Assembly (NCBI GenBank): GCA_947495775.1
Contig: CANMAQ010000015.1
Coordinates: 68,307-132,306 of the forward strand
Source of the DNA: Jejuia algarum
GTDB lineage: Bacteria > Bacteroidota > Bacteroidia > Flavobacteriales > Flavobacteriaceae
Length of the DNA: 64,000 nucleotides
Reading direction: 5' to 3'
Shown: in pieces, positions 25,828-33,810 of the stretch
Layout: every line of letters begins with the position of its first letter
Numbering within the stretch: the stretch's first letter is position 1
Made by a program: the position numbers and the translations under genes
Notes under the pieces: generated by a model
Told to the model about the DNA's origin: nothing
The model's database searches: none
The model's input: only the letters and a program-made list of their open reading frames with translations

Positions 25828-28353
25828 TTAAATGTGATGATTTATGATGTCGGTTATTTTTTGTGTACTTAAAGGTTTGAGTATAACGGGTGCTTTTGGG
25901 AAACCATTACCTTTTAAAAACGAGGAACCATAACCTGTGATGTAATAAAAAGGAATGTTTTTTTTATGGCATATTTTGGCAATGTTTAGGCAGGTTTCTT
26001 GTTTTAGATTTACATCTAACAAGGCTAAATGGTAATCTGTTGCGTTCATAGCGTTTAAAGCGTCTTTTTGATTGGAAAAGGTAGACACACTGTTTATGTC
26101 TAGTTTAGAGATCATATTTCGTAAATCTTGTGCATTGATGAAATCGTCTTCTAAAATAAGCACATCGAGACGTTTTGCTTTTTTACGGGGTATTTTGATA
26201 ACGGTATTTTCAATTTGATCTAGAACAAACATTGGCGCTTCATTTTCACCTATAAGATGAGCGGGTATGGTAAACTTTGCTAGAATACCGTCTTTGAGGT
26301 AATGCACTTCAGAAGCACCGTCAAATTCATATTTAATGGCATTTTCTATAATACTAGTGCCAAACCCTTTTTTTGTGGGTATATTCACTTTTGGCCCACC
26401 TAACTCTTTCCATTCTATAATGAGCCCATTTGTAACTTTATACCATTTTATAGCAATTTGACCATTAGGTTGAGAAAAAGCCCCATACTTGATAGCGTTT
26501 GTGGTGAGTTCGTGAATGATCAATACGAGCATTGACATGACTTCCGATGAAATTTTAGCGGAATCTCCTTTTAAATGCAATTGTTCTGGACGATCACATA
26601 ACGATAAAATAACAGATTCAAAGATGATTCTAATTTCAACAGCATTATAAAAGCTATCGGTGAGTAAATTATTTGCTTTTGCCAAAGCTATAATGCGTTG
26701 TTCTAAAGAGTTGACATAGCTTTCTATTGTAATGTTATCGTTAGCAGTTTGCCGAGAAATTGAACGCACTAAAGCTAAGATGTTTCTCAATCTATGGCTA
26801 AGTTCTCTAACCACCGTATTGAGACGGGCTGTTGTTGCTTTTTCTGTTACAGCAGCTTTTTGAAATGTAAGTAGTGCCGCTTCGGCAAGATATAAGGTTT
26901 CAGAATCCCATAATTTAGAGTGGCCTTTATTGGTTTCTTTAAAAATATTAAAAGAACTTCTTGGGTGTAAACGCACATTTTCTTTAGTAAATTCAATGTC
27001 TTTTTTAGGATTGCCAGCCCATGATATGTTTTGTTCTATTTCATTTCTAAAGAAATACATATGGACTTTAGGAACCTCAAGATGTATGCATAAGGCTAAT
27101 ACGCCTTTGGTAGTACTCGTATCAAAAGCTAAGTTAGAACTATGGTATAGGGAAGGTGCATTATTTTTTTTAAATTCTTTAGCGATGGATAGAATGGTGT
27201 TTTTAGGAGGACAAGATTTATAGACAAACAGTTTGTCCTCTATTTGGTAACAAACACCGTCGCAGTCTAGCAATGATTTAAGTTTAACAGCATAAGCTTC
27301 CCAAAATTTTTGAAGGTGCAGATTGTTTTGATTTAATGTTATAAATTCATCGCCTTTTAAATGGAGTTTTTTGAGTTTTAAATCCGTTTTATGCTGTATT
27401 TTTTGTGTTAACACCATACCTGCGATTTGCCCAATTAATTCTGCAGTATACAGGATTTCAGAGGGCAACTCTATAACTTCTTTATGGTGTAATGCAAAGA
27501 GGCCCCATAGATTTCCTTTAACGATAATAGGTAGTGATAGGGTAGAGCTCACCTCCATATTTTTTAAGTATTGATTATGTACAGGAGAATTACCCCTTAA
27601 TAGGCTTAGTGTTAAATTTAAAGGAATGTCTTTTACACTTGTATGTGCTAATAGTGCGGCATTTCCTCCATTCACGTTTTCAATATATCTTATAGCGATT
27701 TTAGAAAATAATTGCCTGGCCACTGGTGGAATATCCGATGCGGGAAAGTGTAACCCTAAAAAAGAGTCCATTTCACCATTATTATGTTCAGCTACAACTT
27801 CTCCAGAATTATCGGGATGGAACATATACGCTTTTACACGATCAAATTGTGTTATGTTTTTTAACCCTGCTACAGATTGTTCTAAAATATCTTGAACGTC
27901 ATCTAGCGATTTTATGCTGTCTAGAATCCATTTTAGATGTGAATTTGTACTATATGTAGCTATTGATGATTGTAATGGTATAATTTCAATAACAACATTA
28001 GCATCTACTCGAAATAAAGAAAGGTCTACTTTTTTAGTATGAAGTACAGTAGTTTTAACTTGTTTTCTTTGGCTAAATGTTGCTTTATGAGATGCAATAT
28101 TACTAATGTCATGAAAGTCTTTTGGCGTAAATAGCGTTAGAATGGAGAGATTAAATATGGTTTTAATGTTGACATCGAAATAGTCTGTGATGTTTTCAGA
28201 AACATAAGTCATCTCAAGCGTATCAACATTAAAAGCAATGAGGGCGCCGTAATCTTGAATACGCCCAGGAATTGCAATTGGTTCATTATTACAAGTCTCT
28301 AAAGCTTTAGCTTCAAGTATTTTGGAGTTTTGTATGTCGTTGTTGAAGCTCAT
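25828..28353 (-). CDS. bphP: Bacteriophytochrome HWE-type histidine kinase with receiver
   Basis: About 841 residues. The N-terminal Cys (ALETCNNEPIAIPGRIQDYG) is at the position that binds biliverdin in bacteriophytochromes. PAS (about 20-125), GAF (140-320, with LGLHFPASDIPPVARQLF and SPVHNQYL) and PHY (330-505) domains follow. The kinase has VVRELSHRLRNILALV near residue 515 (the HisKA_2/HWE H-box with RN), and an ATPase with GFGTSIIENAIKYEF. A C-terminal receiver has ILEDD and the phospho-acceptor in LALLDVNLK near residue 780. It overlaps the upstream heme oxygenase gene by about 40 bp; the ATG at 28353 is preferred to the one at 28362 but both are possible. Red/far-red light sensing is the expected role. 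Confidence 0.92.
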   Translation of the reverse strand: MSFNNDIQNSKILEAKALETCNNEPIAIPGRIQDYGALIAFNVDTLEMTYVSENITDYFDVNIKTIFNLSILTLFTPKDFHDISNIASHKATFSQRKQVKTTVLHTKKVDLSLFRVDANVVIEIIPLQSSIATYSTNSHLKWILDSIKSLDDVQDILEQSVAGLKNITQFDRVKAYMFHPDNSGEVVAEHNNGEMDSFLGLHFPASDIPPVARQLFSKIAIRYIENVNGGNAALLAHTSVKDIPLNLTLSLLRGNSPVHNQYLKNMEVSSTLSLPIIVKGNLWGLFALHHKEVIELPSEILYTAELIGQIAGMVLTQKIQHKTDLKLKKLHLKGDEFITLNQNNLHLQKFWEAYAVKLKSLLDCDGVCYQIEDKLFVYKSCPPKNTILSIAKEFKKNNAPSLYHSSNLAFDTSTTKGVLALCIHLEVPKVHMYFFRNEIEQNISWAGNPKKDIEFTKENVRLHPRSSFNIFKETNKGHSKLWDSETLYLAEAALLTFQKAAVTEKATTARLNTVVRELSHRLRNILALVRSISRQTANDNITIESYVNSLEQRIIALAKANNLLTDSFYNAVEIRIIFESVILSLCDRPEQLHLKGDSAKISSEVMSMLVLIIHELTTNAIKYGAFSQPNGQIAIKWYKVTNGLIIEWKELGGPKVNIPTKKGFGTSIIENAIKYEFDGASEVHYLKDGILAKFTIPAHLIGENEAPMFVLDQIENTVIKIPRKKAKRLDVLILEDDFINAQDLRNMISKLDINSVSTFSNQKDALNAMNATDYHLALLDVNLKQETCLNIAKICHKKNIPFYYITGYGSSFLKGNGFPKAPVILKPLSTQKITDIINHHI

Positions 28354-28885
28354 AGGTGCCAATGTTTTGTATCAGTTTAAAGGTGTTTTTGGCAGAGCTG
28401 ATAACGTCATCAGTATTAAAAGACGATACATTTAATAATGTTTTGAGGGTTGTCATTTGCGCTTTACTGCTTTTAACCAAAGCATTTAAATAATAAAAGG
28501 GATGTTTTAGTGCGTGTTGTTGTGCCATATTTAAAAGTATTTTAGCGCCTGCAGAAGAGCCCGCAAATACGTAGAAGACTCCCAGCTGATTACTGAAATT
28601 ATTCGCATAATTCATTGTTAGAGAAGGGGCGTCTTCATTATAGGTAAACGTTGATTTTAAGTGCTTTAAATCTTTCTCTAATGCTGCTATAAGCACAGCA
28701 TTAAAAGTGTCGATTTGCAATTCATCTAATAAGGGTTTGCACCTGTGTCGGGCTGACAGCATTGTACAGTAAAATACCTCAAGATTGGCATGCTGTAGCC
28801 CCTCATTAAAATTAAAGATAGCTTCTACAGCATTATGTTCTGCTTGTGTTGCTTGATGTAATTGTTTTCTAAAAGGGATTTCCAT
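28313..28885 (-). CDS. Heme oxygenase (biliverdin-producing)
   Basis: 190 residues from the ATG at 28885. The proximal heme His lies in LHQATQAEHNAVE near residue 17, and the distal-helix glycine segment appears as FYVFAGSSAGAKIL near 105, close to the YVLEGSxxGG form of bacterial BphO. It opens heme to biliverdin, the chromophore needed by the phytochrome encoded directly downstream; the overlapping reading frames suggest translational coupling. Neighbourhood and motif together make the assignment strong even though sequence divergence in this family is high. Confidence 0.88.
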   Translation of the reverse strand: MEIPFRKQLHQATQAEHNAVEAIFNFNEGLQHANLEVFYCTMLSARHRCKPLLDELQIDTFNAVLIAALEKDLKHLKSTFTYNEDAPSLTMNYANNFSNQLGVFYVFAGSSAGAKILLNMAQQHALKHPFYYLNALVKSSKAQMTTLKTLLNVSSFNTDDVISSAKNTFKLIQNIGTYELQQRHTKLQNT

Positions 28886-28983
28886 GAACAAGGCTTTAGG
28901 CTAAAATATAAATTTTATTTGTAAGATAAAACTTATTTTTAGATTTTAATTTATTAGTAATATCAGAACGTTAAGATAACGAT

Positions 28984-29601
28984 TTAGAGGTGCTGTAAAA
29001 GCGTTTTAATACCAAACTCAGGACTGGTAAATACAGGTTTCTCTAAAGCTGTTAAATGGGTTTTTGCCCCTTCCATAGAGGCTTGAGCAAGAAAAATAAC
29101 TTCCACTTGATCTGCCATTTGTAGGATGCTTTTTGCAATTTCTTTTTGATACCTATCGAAATCACCATTTTCAAAATGTACCCAGTATTCAGAACAATCA
29201 CAATTTACGACAGTAATGGTTTTTTGGTGTTGCTTAGCCGTTTTTAAAATTAAGTTTTCACTTACCTTTTTAGTAGAGTTTGCTGTGTATACCAAACCTA
29301 TTTTAGAGTAGGCCTCTACCAAATGCGCAATAATAGGTTGGTCTATGCGATATACGCCATCATGCAGATCACTTTCGCTTCCATAAGTAGAACAGGTACA
29401 TATGAGAAGTGCTGGTTTTTCTTTTTGAATAGCTTCTATGTCTTCTCGAAACATATTAGAGGCAGTTTCACCATGGGCTAATGCATGATCTAATAGCGTT
29501 TTGTTTACAAAATGTTTGGTTTCAATATGAGGATTAAACTGCCTTACTAAGGTTTCAAAACGGTCTATGTGTACTTTAGAAGTGTGTAAAAATGCAATCA
29601 T
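28984..29601 (-). CDS. Aspartate/glutamate racemase-like protein
   Basis: 205 residues. The fold suggested is the Asp/Glu racemase type: an N-terminal strand (MIAFLHTSKVHIDRF), a first catalytic-type Cys in LLICTCSTYG near residue 70, a Ser/Ala-rich second half with FLAQASM where many family members have a second Cys. Because the second Cys is missing, a racemase reaction is doubtful; decarboxylase or isomerase relatives use one Cys. It lies on the same strand as the phytochrome genes, about 98 bp upstream of the heme oxygenase, so a link with them is possible but not shown. Confidence 0.6.
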   Translation of the reverse strand: MIAFLHTSKVHIDRFETLVRQFNPHIETKHFVNKTLLDHALAHGETASNMFREDIEAIQKEKPALLICTCSTYGSESDLHDGVYRIDQPIIAHLVEAYSKIGLVYTANSTKKVSENLILKTAKQHQKTITVVNCDCSEYWVHFENGDFDRYQKEIAKSILQMADQVEVIFLAQASMEGAKTHLTALEKPVFTSPEFGIKTLLQHL

Positions 29602-29926
29602 TTGCGAAGGGGAGTATTAGTTGTTGTGTATTGAACAGTGCTCTTAGGAGCATCTAATAATAGAATCTTACAAATTTAAAACAATCGCTTAAAGTATCAA
29701 TTCCATTGATGGGCATATTATAAATAATTTTTAACCAATAGGATAAATACAAAAAAGGAGTTGTAAATTTGAAATACTGATCTAAATCTTTTATAGCTTG
29801 TAGTTATGGAATAGAGATTTTAGGGCAGGTCATCTTGACGCTTATAATACGAAAACAATTAAACAGTTTCATATACCTTTGAGAAGCCTTGAAAGTAGTG
29901 TAACTGAGACCAAATAGAACATAATT
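29602..29926. promoter_or_regulatory. Divergent spacer before yaaA
   Basis: No gene is seen in 325 bp. TACCTTTG at 29874-29881 is a TAnnTTTG match 45 bp before the yaaA ATG and is the best promoter candidate; TAAATTTG at 29764-29771 is a second match. Neither has a TTG at the ideal distance. Confidence 0.4.
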
Positions 29927-30685
29927 ATGAAGTTAGTAATTTCTCCAGCGAAGTCTTTAGATTTTGAAACGCCACTACCAACAGCGTTAAGTACCGAACC
30001 TCAATTTTTAAAACAATCTAAAGTTTTAAATACCGTTTTGAAGACGAAATCTGCCAAAGATTTATCTCAGCTTATGCACATTTCTGAAGCTTTAGGAACT
30101 TTAAATTACGAACGCAATCAAAACTGGTCTTTGCCTTTTACCGCGACCAATGCAAGACCAGCGATCTATGCGTTTAATGGTGATGTATATCGTGGTTTAG
30201 ATGCGTATACCATACCAGAAGCACGGCTTCCTGTTTTACAAGATGCTGTACGAATATTGTCTGGATTGTACGGTTTACTAACACCTACAGATTTGATACA
30301 GCCTTACCGCTTAGAAATGGGAACAAAATTACCTGTTGGAGCGCATAAAAATTTATATGAATTTTGGAAAAAAGACATTACGGCAGCGTTAAATGCAACA
30401 CTTGAAGATGATGAATTGTTTTTAAATTTAGCGAGTAATGAATATTTTAAAGCCATAGATAAAAAGGCTTTAAAGGTGCCTGTAGTGACTGCAAATTTTA
30501 AAGATTTTAAAAATGGTGCGTACAAAGTTGTTTCTTTTTATGCTAAAGAGGCGCGTGGTGCTATGGCGCGTTACGTTGTAGATCATGATGTACAGGATAT
30601 TAAGGGGTTAAAAGGGTTTAGTTACAAGGATTATGCTTTTAGTGAAGAACTCTCTAAACCTAATGATTTGGTGTTTACCCGATAG
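29927..30685 (+). CDS. yaaA: Peroxide stress protein YaaA
   Basis: 252 residues, the family length. Family segments: MKLVISPAKSLDFETPLP at the start, PAIYAFNGDVYRGLDA near 80, LSGLYGLLTPTDLIQPYRLEMG near 110, NLASNEYFKAI near 165 and VSFYAKEARGAMARYVV near 205. YaaA lowers free iron and protects DNA during peroxide stress in E. coli (DUF328). Single gene, with its own candidate promoter. Confidence 0.95.
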   Translation: MKLVISPAKSLDFETPLPTALSTEPQFLKQSKVLNTVLKTKSAKDLSQLMHISEALGTLNYERNQNWSLPFTATNARPAIYAFNGDVYRGLDAYTIPEARLPVLQDAVRILSGLYGLLTPTDLIQPYRLEMGTKLPVGAHKNLYEFWKKDITAALNATLEDDELFLNLASNEYFKAIDKKALKVPVVTANFKDFKNGAYKVVSFYAKEARGAMARYVVDHDVQDIKGLKGFSYKDYAFSEELSKPNDLVFTR

Positions 30686-30754
30686 TAGCAGATATTTAAG
30701 CAATTACTTTTTAGTATCTTATTGCATTTTACACCATAATTTAACACGAATTGT

Positions 30755-31483
30755 ATGTTTTATTTTGTGACCATTGCGCTGCAAGGATTTTGTATTTATC
30801 ATAGTATTAAGTACAGAACAGCATATTATTGGATTTTTTTAATTGTGTTTTTACCAGTTATAGGCAGTATCATTTATATTTTAACCCAAGTGTATAACAA
30901 ACGGGATGCTGAGCTAATTACGTCTGGGGTGACCAAAATTATCAATCCTACAGGACAAATTAAAGCTTTAGAAAAGCAGGTGGATTTTTCAGATACCTAT
31001 CAAAATAGAGTCAACCTTGCAGATGCTTATCTTGAAGCAGGCGATAACAGTAATGCCTTAAAACAGTATAATGCCGCGTTAGATGGTGATTTAAAAAGCG
31101 ATTTTTACGTGGTAAAGCAGATGATGGAAGCTGCTTTTAATCAAAATGATTTTAAAGCTATGGTGGTATATGCAGAAGGCATCTCCAACCATTCTGAATT
31201 TAAAAGATCGCGGGCTCAATTCCTATATGGATTAGCGCTTAAGGCAATAGGGGACTTAAAAGCTGCAGAAACGCATTTAAGTGCTATAGATATTCGGTTC
31301 TCGTATTATAAAGAGCGGGTTGCTTTTGCAGAGTTTTTGCTAGAAATAGATAAGGCGGCAGATGCAAAAGCGGTATTAGAGGCTGTGATTTCTGAAGGGG
31401 CACATATGACGAAACAAAATAAACGCTTGTATAAATCTGCACTTGTTCAAGCGCAAACATTAATGCGTACTATTGATAATTAA
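30755..31483 (+). CDS. Membrane-anchored TPR-like protein
   Basis: 242 residues. Two N-terminal hydrophobic helices (about 1-15 and 25-45, AYYWIFLIVFLPVIGSIIYIL) resemble the PLDc_N-type anchor. The rest is helical with TPR-like pairs (NRVNLADAYLEAGDNSNALKQYNAALDG; AQFLYGLALKAIGDLKAAETHL). A scaffold role at the membrane is likely. It converges with the ribosomal protein THX gene with no space: its stop ends at 31483 and the THX stop begins at 31484. Confidence 0.7.
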   Translation: MFYFVTIALQGFCIYHSIKYRTAYYWIFLIVFLPVIGSIIYILTQVYNKRDAELITSGVTKIINPTGQIKALEKQVDFSDTYQNRVNLADAYLEAGDNSNALKQYNAALDGDLKSDFYVVKQMMEAAFNQNDFKAMVVYAEGISNHSEFKRSRAQFLYGLALKAIGDLKAAETHLSAIDIRFSYYKERVAFAEFLLEIDKAADAKAVLEAVISEGAHMTKQNKRLYKSALVQAQTLMRTIDN

Positions 31484-31618
31484 TTATTTTACGACTATTT
31501 TGTTACTGATATCAAGTTGAGTTTCAATACTTGGTTTTTTCTTTACACGAGGGCGTTTTCTGCCAAATGTTCCGCGATAAATTTTGCCGCGTTTTGTCTT
31601 TTTATCTCCTTTTCCCAT
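31484..31618 (-). CDS. 30S ribosomal protein THX
   Basis: A 44-residue, strongly basic protein too short for ordinary ORF calling. It reads MGKGDKKTKRGKIYRGTFG and continues RKRPRVKKKPS, the conserved opening of THX (Thx, bS31), which binds the head of the small ribosomal subunit in Thermus and is common in Bacteroidota. ATG at 31618, TAA at 31484-31486. Convergent with the TPR-like gene without spacing. Confidence 0.88.
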   Translation of the reverse strand: MGKGDKKTKRGKIYRGTFGRKRPRVKKKPSIETQLDISNKIVVK

Positions 31619-31714
31619 AATTTTTTAATTTGAATTAAAGATAGGTTTTTATGTCGTTTTCATTGAACGCTAATGCCATTAATTGGTGCTGTATCAAGAT
31701 ATGTGTTTAAAAAT

Positions 31715-31747
31715 TAAAGGCTATTTTCGTTTCGAAAATAGCCTTTA
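31715..31747 (-). terminator. Terminator after the EF-hand gene
   Basis: AAAGGCTATTTTCG and CGAAAATAGCCTTT form a 14-bp stem with a 3-nt loop, 25 bp downstream of the EF-hand stop codon on the minus strand. A-rich and T-rich flanks could let it work in both directions. Confidence 0.8.
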
Positions 31748-31771
31748 AGATTAACGTTTAAAAGAACGTTT

Positions 31772-32077
31772 TTACTGTGCTGCTTTTTTAGCTTTACGCG
31801 CTTCTTGTTTTTTAAAGTGCGTACGTATCTCCTCTAGAGTAATCGTTCCACTTTTATCGCGATCCATGCGGTTAAACCTTTTTTCTAGGGTTTCTGCTGA
31901 AAGCTCTTTTTTGCGTTTTGTGTCTTTAAATTCTTCTAAGGTAACTTCACCATTTTTATCATTATCTAAATGTTTTAATGTTCTCTCTGCTTTTGGTTTT
32001 TGTTGCGCAGTGGCACTTAACGAGAGAGAGAAACAAGCTATTGTGAATACACTTACTTTTAAAATACTTGAGATCAT
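31772..32077 (-). CDS. Secreted EF-hand protein
   Basis: 101 residues. A signal peptide (about 1-24, ending LSATAQ) precedes two EF-hand calcium loops: DNDKNGEVTLEEF near residue 38 and DRDKSGTITLEEI near 72. Each has the acidic residues at loop positions 1, 3, 5 and 12. The tail is lysine-rich (EARKAKKAAQ). Probably a small periplasmic calcium-binding protein; function unknown. Confidence 0.85.
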   Translation of the reverse strand: MISSILKVSVFTIACFSLSLSATAQQKPKAERTLKHLDNDKNGEVTLEEFKDTKRKKELSAETLEKRFNRMDRDKSGTITLEEIRTHFKKQEARKAKKAAQ

Positions 32078-32296
32078 TATATGTAATTTTAGATGTTATT
32101 AATTATTAGACGTAATTTATAACGAAAAGTTTAATACAATATTCAGTTTTTAGTAAATAAAACACTATTATATTGTTTTTGTAATTAAAAACCTATGTTA
32201 AGTTGTTTTTTTAGCACGTATTATTTGTAGTAATTGCTTTTGTTTGGGTTGATTTTATTTAGTAATATGCGTACACTAACTAAAAAAATATTACAA

Positions 32297-32869
32297 ATGA
32301 AAAAAAGCACCCTTGTATTAAGTTTACTTGCATTGGGCATGGCCCTATTTGGTTATGTTGAAAATAGAAAATACCATAAGGCTGTAATTGTACTTCAAAA
32401 GGAGCATGTTAAAATAAATAAAATTCTTAAGAAGATTCTAGAAATACCTTCTGAAGGCCATAGCTATTTAGAGGTTGGAACGCCTGCTCCAGAATTTTCG
32501 TTAGCAGATACTAATGGTGCATTTGTGACACAAAATACTTCGGATAAAGCGAACACCTTATTGGTATTTTCCAATAAGAATTGCCACTATTGTGAAGCCT
32601 TTTATCCTGTGTTAGATAGTTTTGCTAACGGAAACCCAGAGGTTTCCGTATTGGTGTTACAAGGGGAATCTAACCAAGAGATGAATAAGACATTTTTGGA
32701 TACTACAGGCTACACTTTTAAAATGCTGGTTTCTAATGATAGTATTTTAGATGCTTACAAAATTGATGGAACGCCTACCTGTGTGTATTTGGATAGCAAT
32801 AGTAAAGTCTTGACCACTTTTAGTGCAGCGTCTTTAGATGAAATTCGATACGCTATCGCAGAAGAATAG
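32297..32869 (+). CDS. Membrane-anchored thioredoxin-fold protein
   Basis: 190 residues from ATG 32297, chosen because it begins a clean signal anchor MKKSTLVLSLLALGMALFGYV; the frame extends 21 codons upstream without domain content. After a short coiled stretch (about 25-50) comes a redoxin domain: VGTPAPEFSLADTNG, and the active site SNKNCHYCEAFYPVL with CxxC near residue 105, then DGTPTCVYLDS carrying the cis-Pro. Likely a periplasmic disulfide reductase or oxidase; partner unknown. It converges with trpA across a shared terminator. Confidence 0.82.
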   Translation: MKKSTLVLSLLALGMALFGYVENRKYHKAVIVLQKEHVKINKILKKILEIPSEGHSYLEVGTPAPEFSLADTNGAFVTQNTSDKANTLLVFSNKNCHYCEAFYPVLDSFANGNPEVSVLVLQGESNQEMNKTFLDTTGYTFKMLVSNDSILDAYKIDGTPTCVYLDSNSKVLTTFSAASLDEIRYAIAEE

Positions 32870-32874
32870 AAAAC

Positions 32875-32917
32875 AAAAAACCACCTATATACAAGTAGAT
32901 ATAAGGTGGTTTTTTTA
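32875..32917. terminator. Bidirectional terminator between redoxin gene and trp operon
   Basis: AAAAAACCACC pairs with GGTGGTTTTTTT, extended inward by TATAT/ATATA with a one-base bulge and a small loop. It has A-run and T-run flanks, so it can end both the plus-strand redoxin gene and the minus-strand trp operon. Confidence 0.88.
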
Positions 32918-32934
32918 GTTTTAAGTGGGCTTTA

Positions 32935-33702
32935 TTAGCCGCTTACAACCGATTTTATAAAGTGATCTATAGTGTGTACACCGTGCTTTGTCACATGTTT
33001 TACAAATGCACTCCCTATAATGGCACCCTTAGCATACTTAGTAGCTTCTGTAAATGTAGCATTGTTGCTAATGCCAAAACCGATTATTTGTGGGTTTTTT
33101 AGTTTCATTTTAGCAATACGTTCAAAGTAAGCAGCTTGTTCGTCTCCAAACCCTGTTTTAGCACCTGTTGTACTGGCGCTACTTACCATGTAGATAAAGC
33201 CATTAGAAACAGAGTCTATAAACGCGATACGTTCTGCTGAGGTTTGTGGTGTAATTAAGAACACATTAATTAAACCGTAGGCTTCAAACGTGGCTTGGTA
33301 TTCCTCATGGTATACATCTACAGGAAGGTCTGGAATGATAAGACCATCAATGCCTATTTCATTACATTTTTTACAGAAGGCTTCGATGCCATACTGAAAC
33401 ATTGGGTTAAAATAGCCCATGATAATTAATGGGATGTTTACAGATTTACGAATATCTTTTAATTGTTCGAAAAGCACCTCTGTAGTCATGCCGTTTTTAA
33501 GAGCGGCAGTAGAGCTATCTTGTATGGTAGGACCATCTGCTAAGGGATCACTAAAAGGCAATCCTATTTCAATCATATCAACACCGCTGTTTTCAAGGTT
33601 TTTTATAATGGTAACAGTATCATCAATATTAGGATACCCTGCCGTGAAGTATATCGATACTAATTTTTTGTCTTCTTGTAATTTATTCTGAATTCGGTTC
33701 AT
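32935..33702 (-). CDS. trpA: Tryptophan synthase alpha subunit
   Basis: 255 residues. VSIYFTAGYPNIDDT near 17, the catalytic Glu/Asp region MIEIGLPFSDPLADGPTIQ near 45, GLIIPDLPVDVYHEEY near 125 and GFGISN near 205 are all TrpA signatures. It cleaves indole-3-glycerol phosphate to indole, channelled to TrpB. Last gene of the trp operon, separated from the trpFB fusion by a GC-rich repeat-like spacer. Confidence 0.96.
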   Translation of the reverse strand: MNRIQNKLQEDKKLVSIYFTAGYPNIDDTVTIIKNLENSGVDMIEIGLPFSDPLADGPTIQDSSTAALKNGMTTEVLFEQLKDIRKSVNIPLIIMGYFNPMFQYGIEAFCKKCNEIGIDGLIIPDLPVDVYHEEYQATFEAYGLINVFLITPQTSAERIAFIDSVSNGFIYMVSSASTTGAKTGFGDEQAAYFERIAKMKLKNPQIIGFGISNNATFTEATKYAKGAIIGSAFVKHVTKHGVHTIDHFIKSVVSG

Positions 33703-33730
33703 TTTCTTTTATGTGCTAAAGGTGCCTTTT

Positions 33731-33805
33731 GCGTTAGGGATAGAGCGTTTGTTGAAGCGCCTCGTAGAGCGCGACTCGCGAAAGCCCGACCCTTGGGGAA
33801 CGCCC
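33731..33805. repeat. GC-rich intergenic repeat-like element
   Basis: About 75 bp far richer in G and C than its surroundings, lying between trpB and trpA. Outer ends GCGTT (33731-33735) and AACGC (33799-33803) are complementary, and the inside holds alternating GCGC blocks and AAAGCCCGACCC. From memory it resembles short intergenic repeats scattered through Flavobacteriia genomes; only one copy is in this window. Confidence 0.55.
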
Positions 33806-33810
33806 AAGTT

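Noticed and set aside
27371..27959. Plus-strand frames inside the phytochrome gene
   Set aside because: Antisense to GAF and PHY motifs that are clearly conserved.
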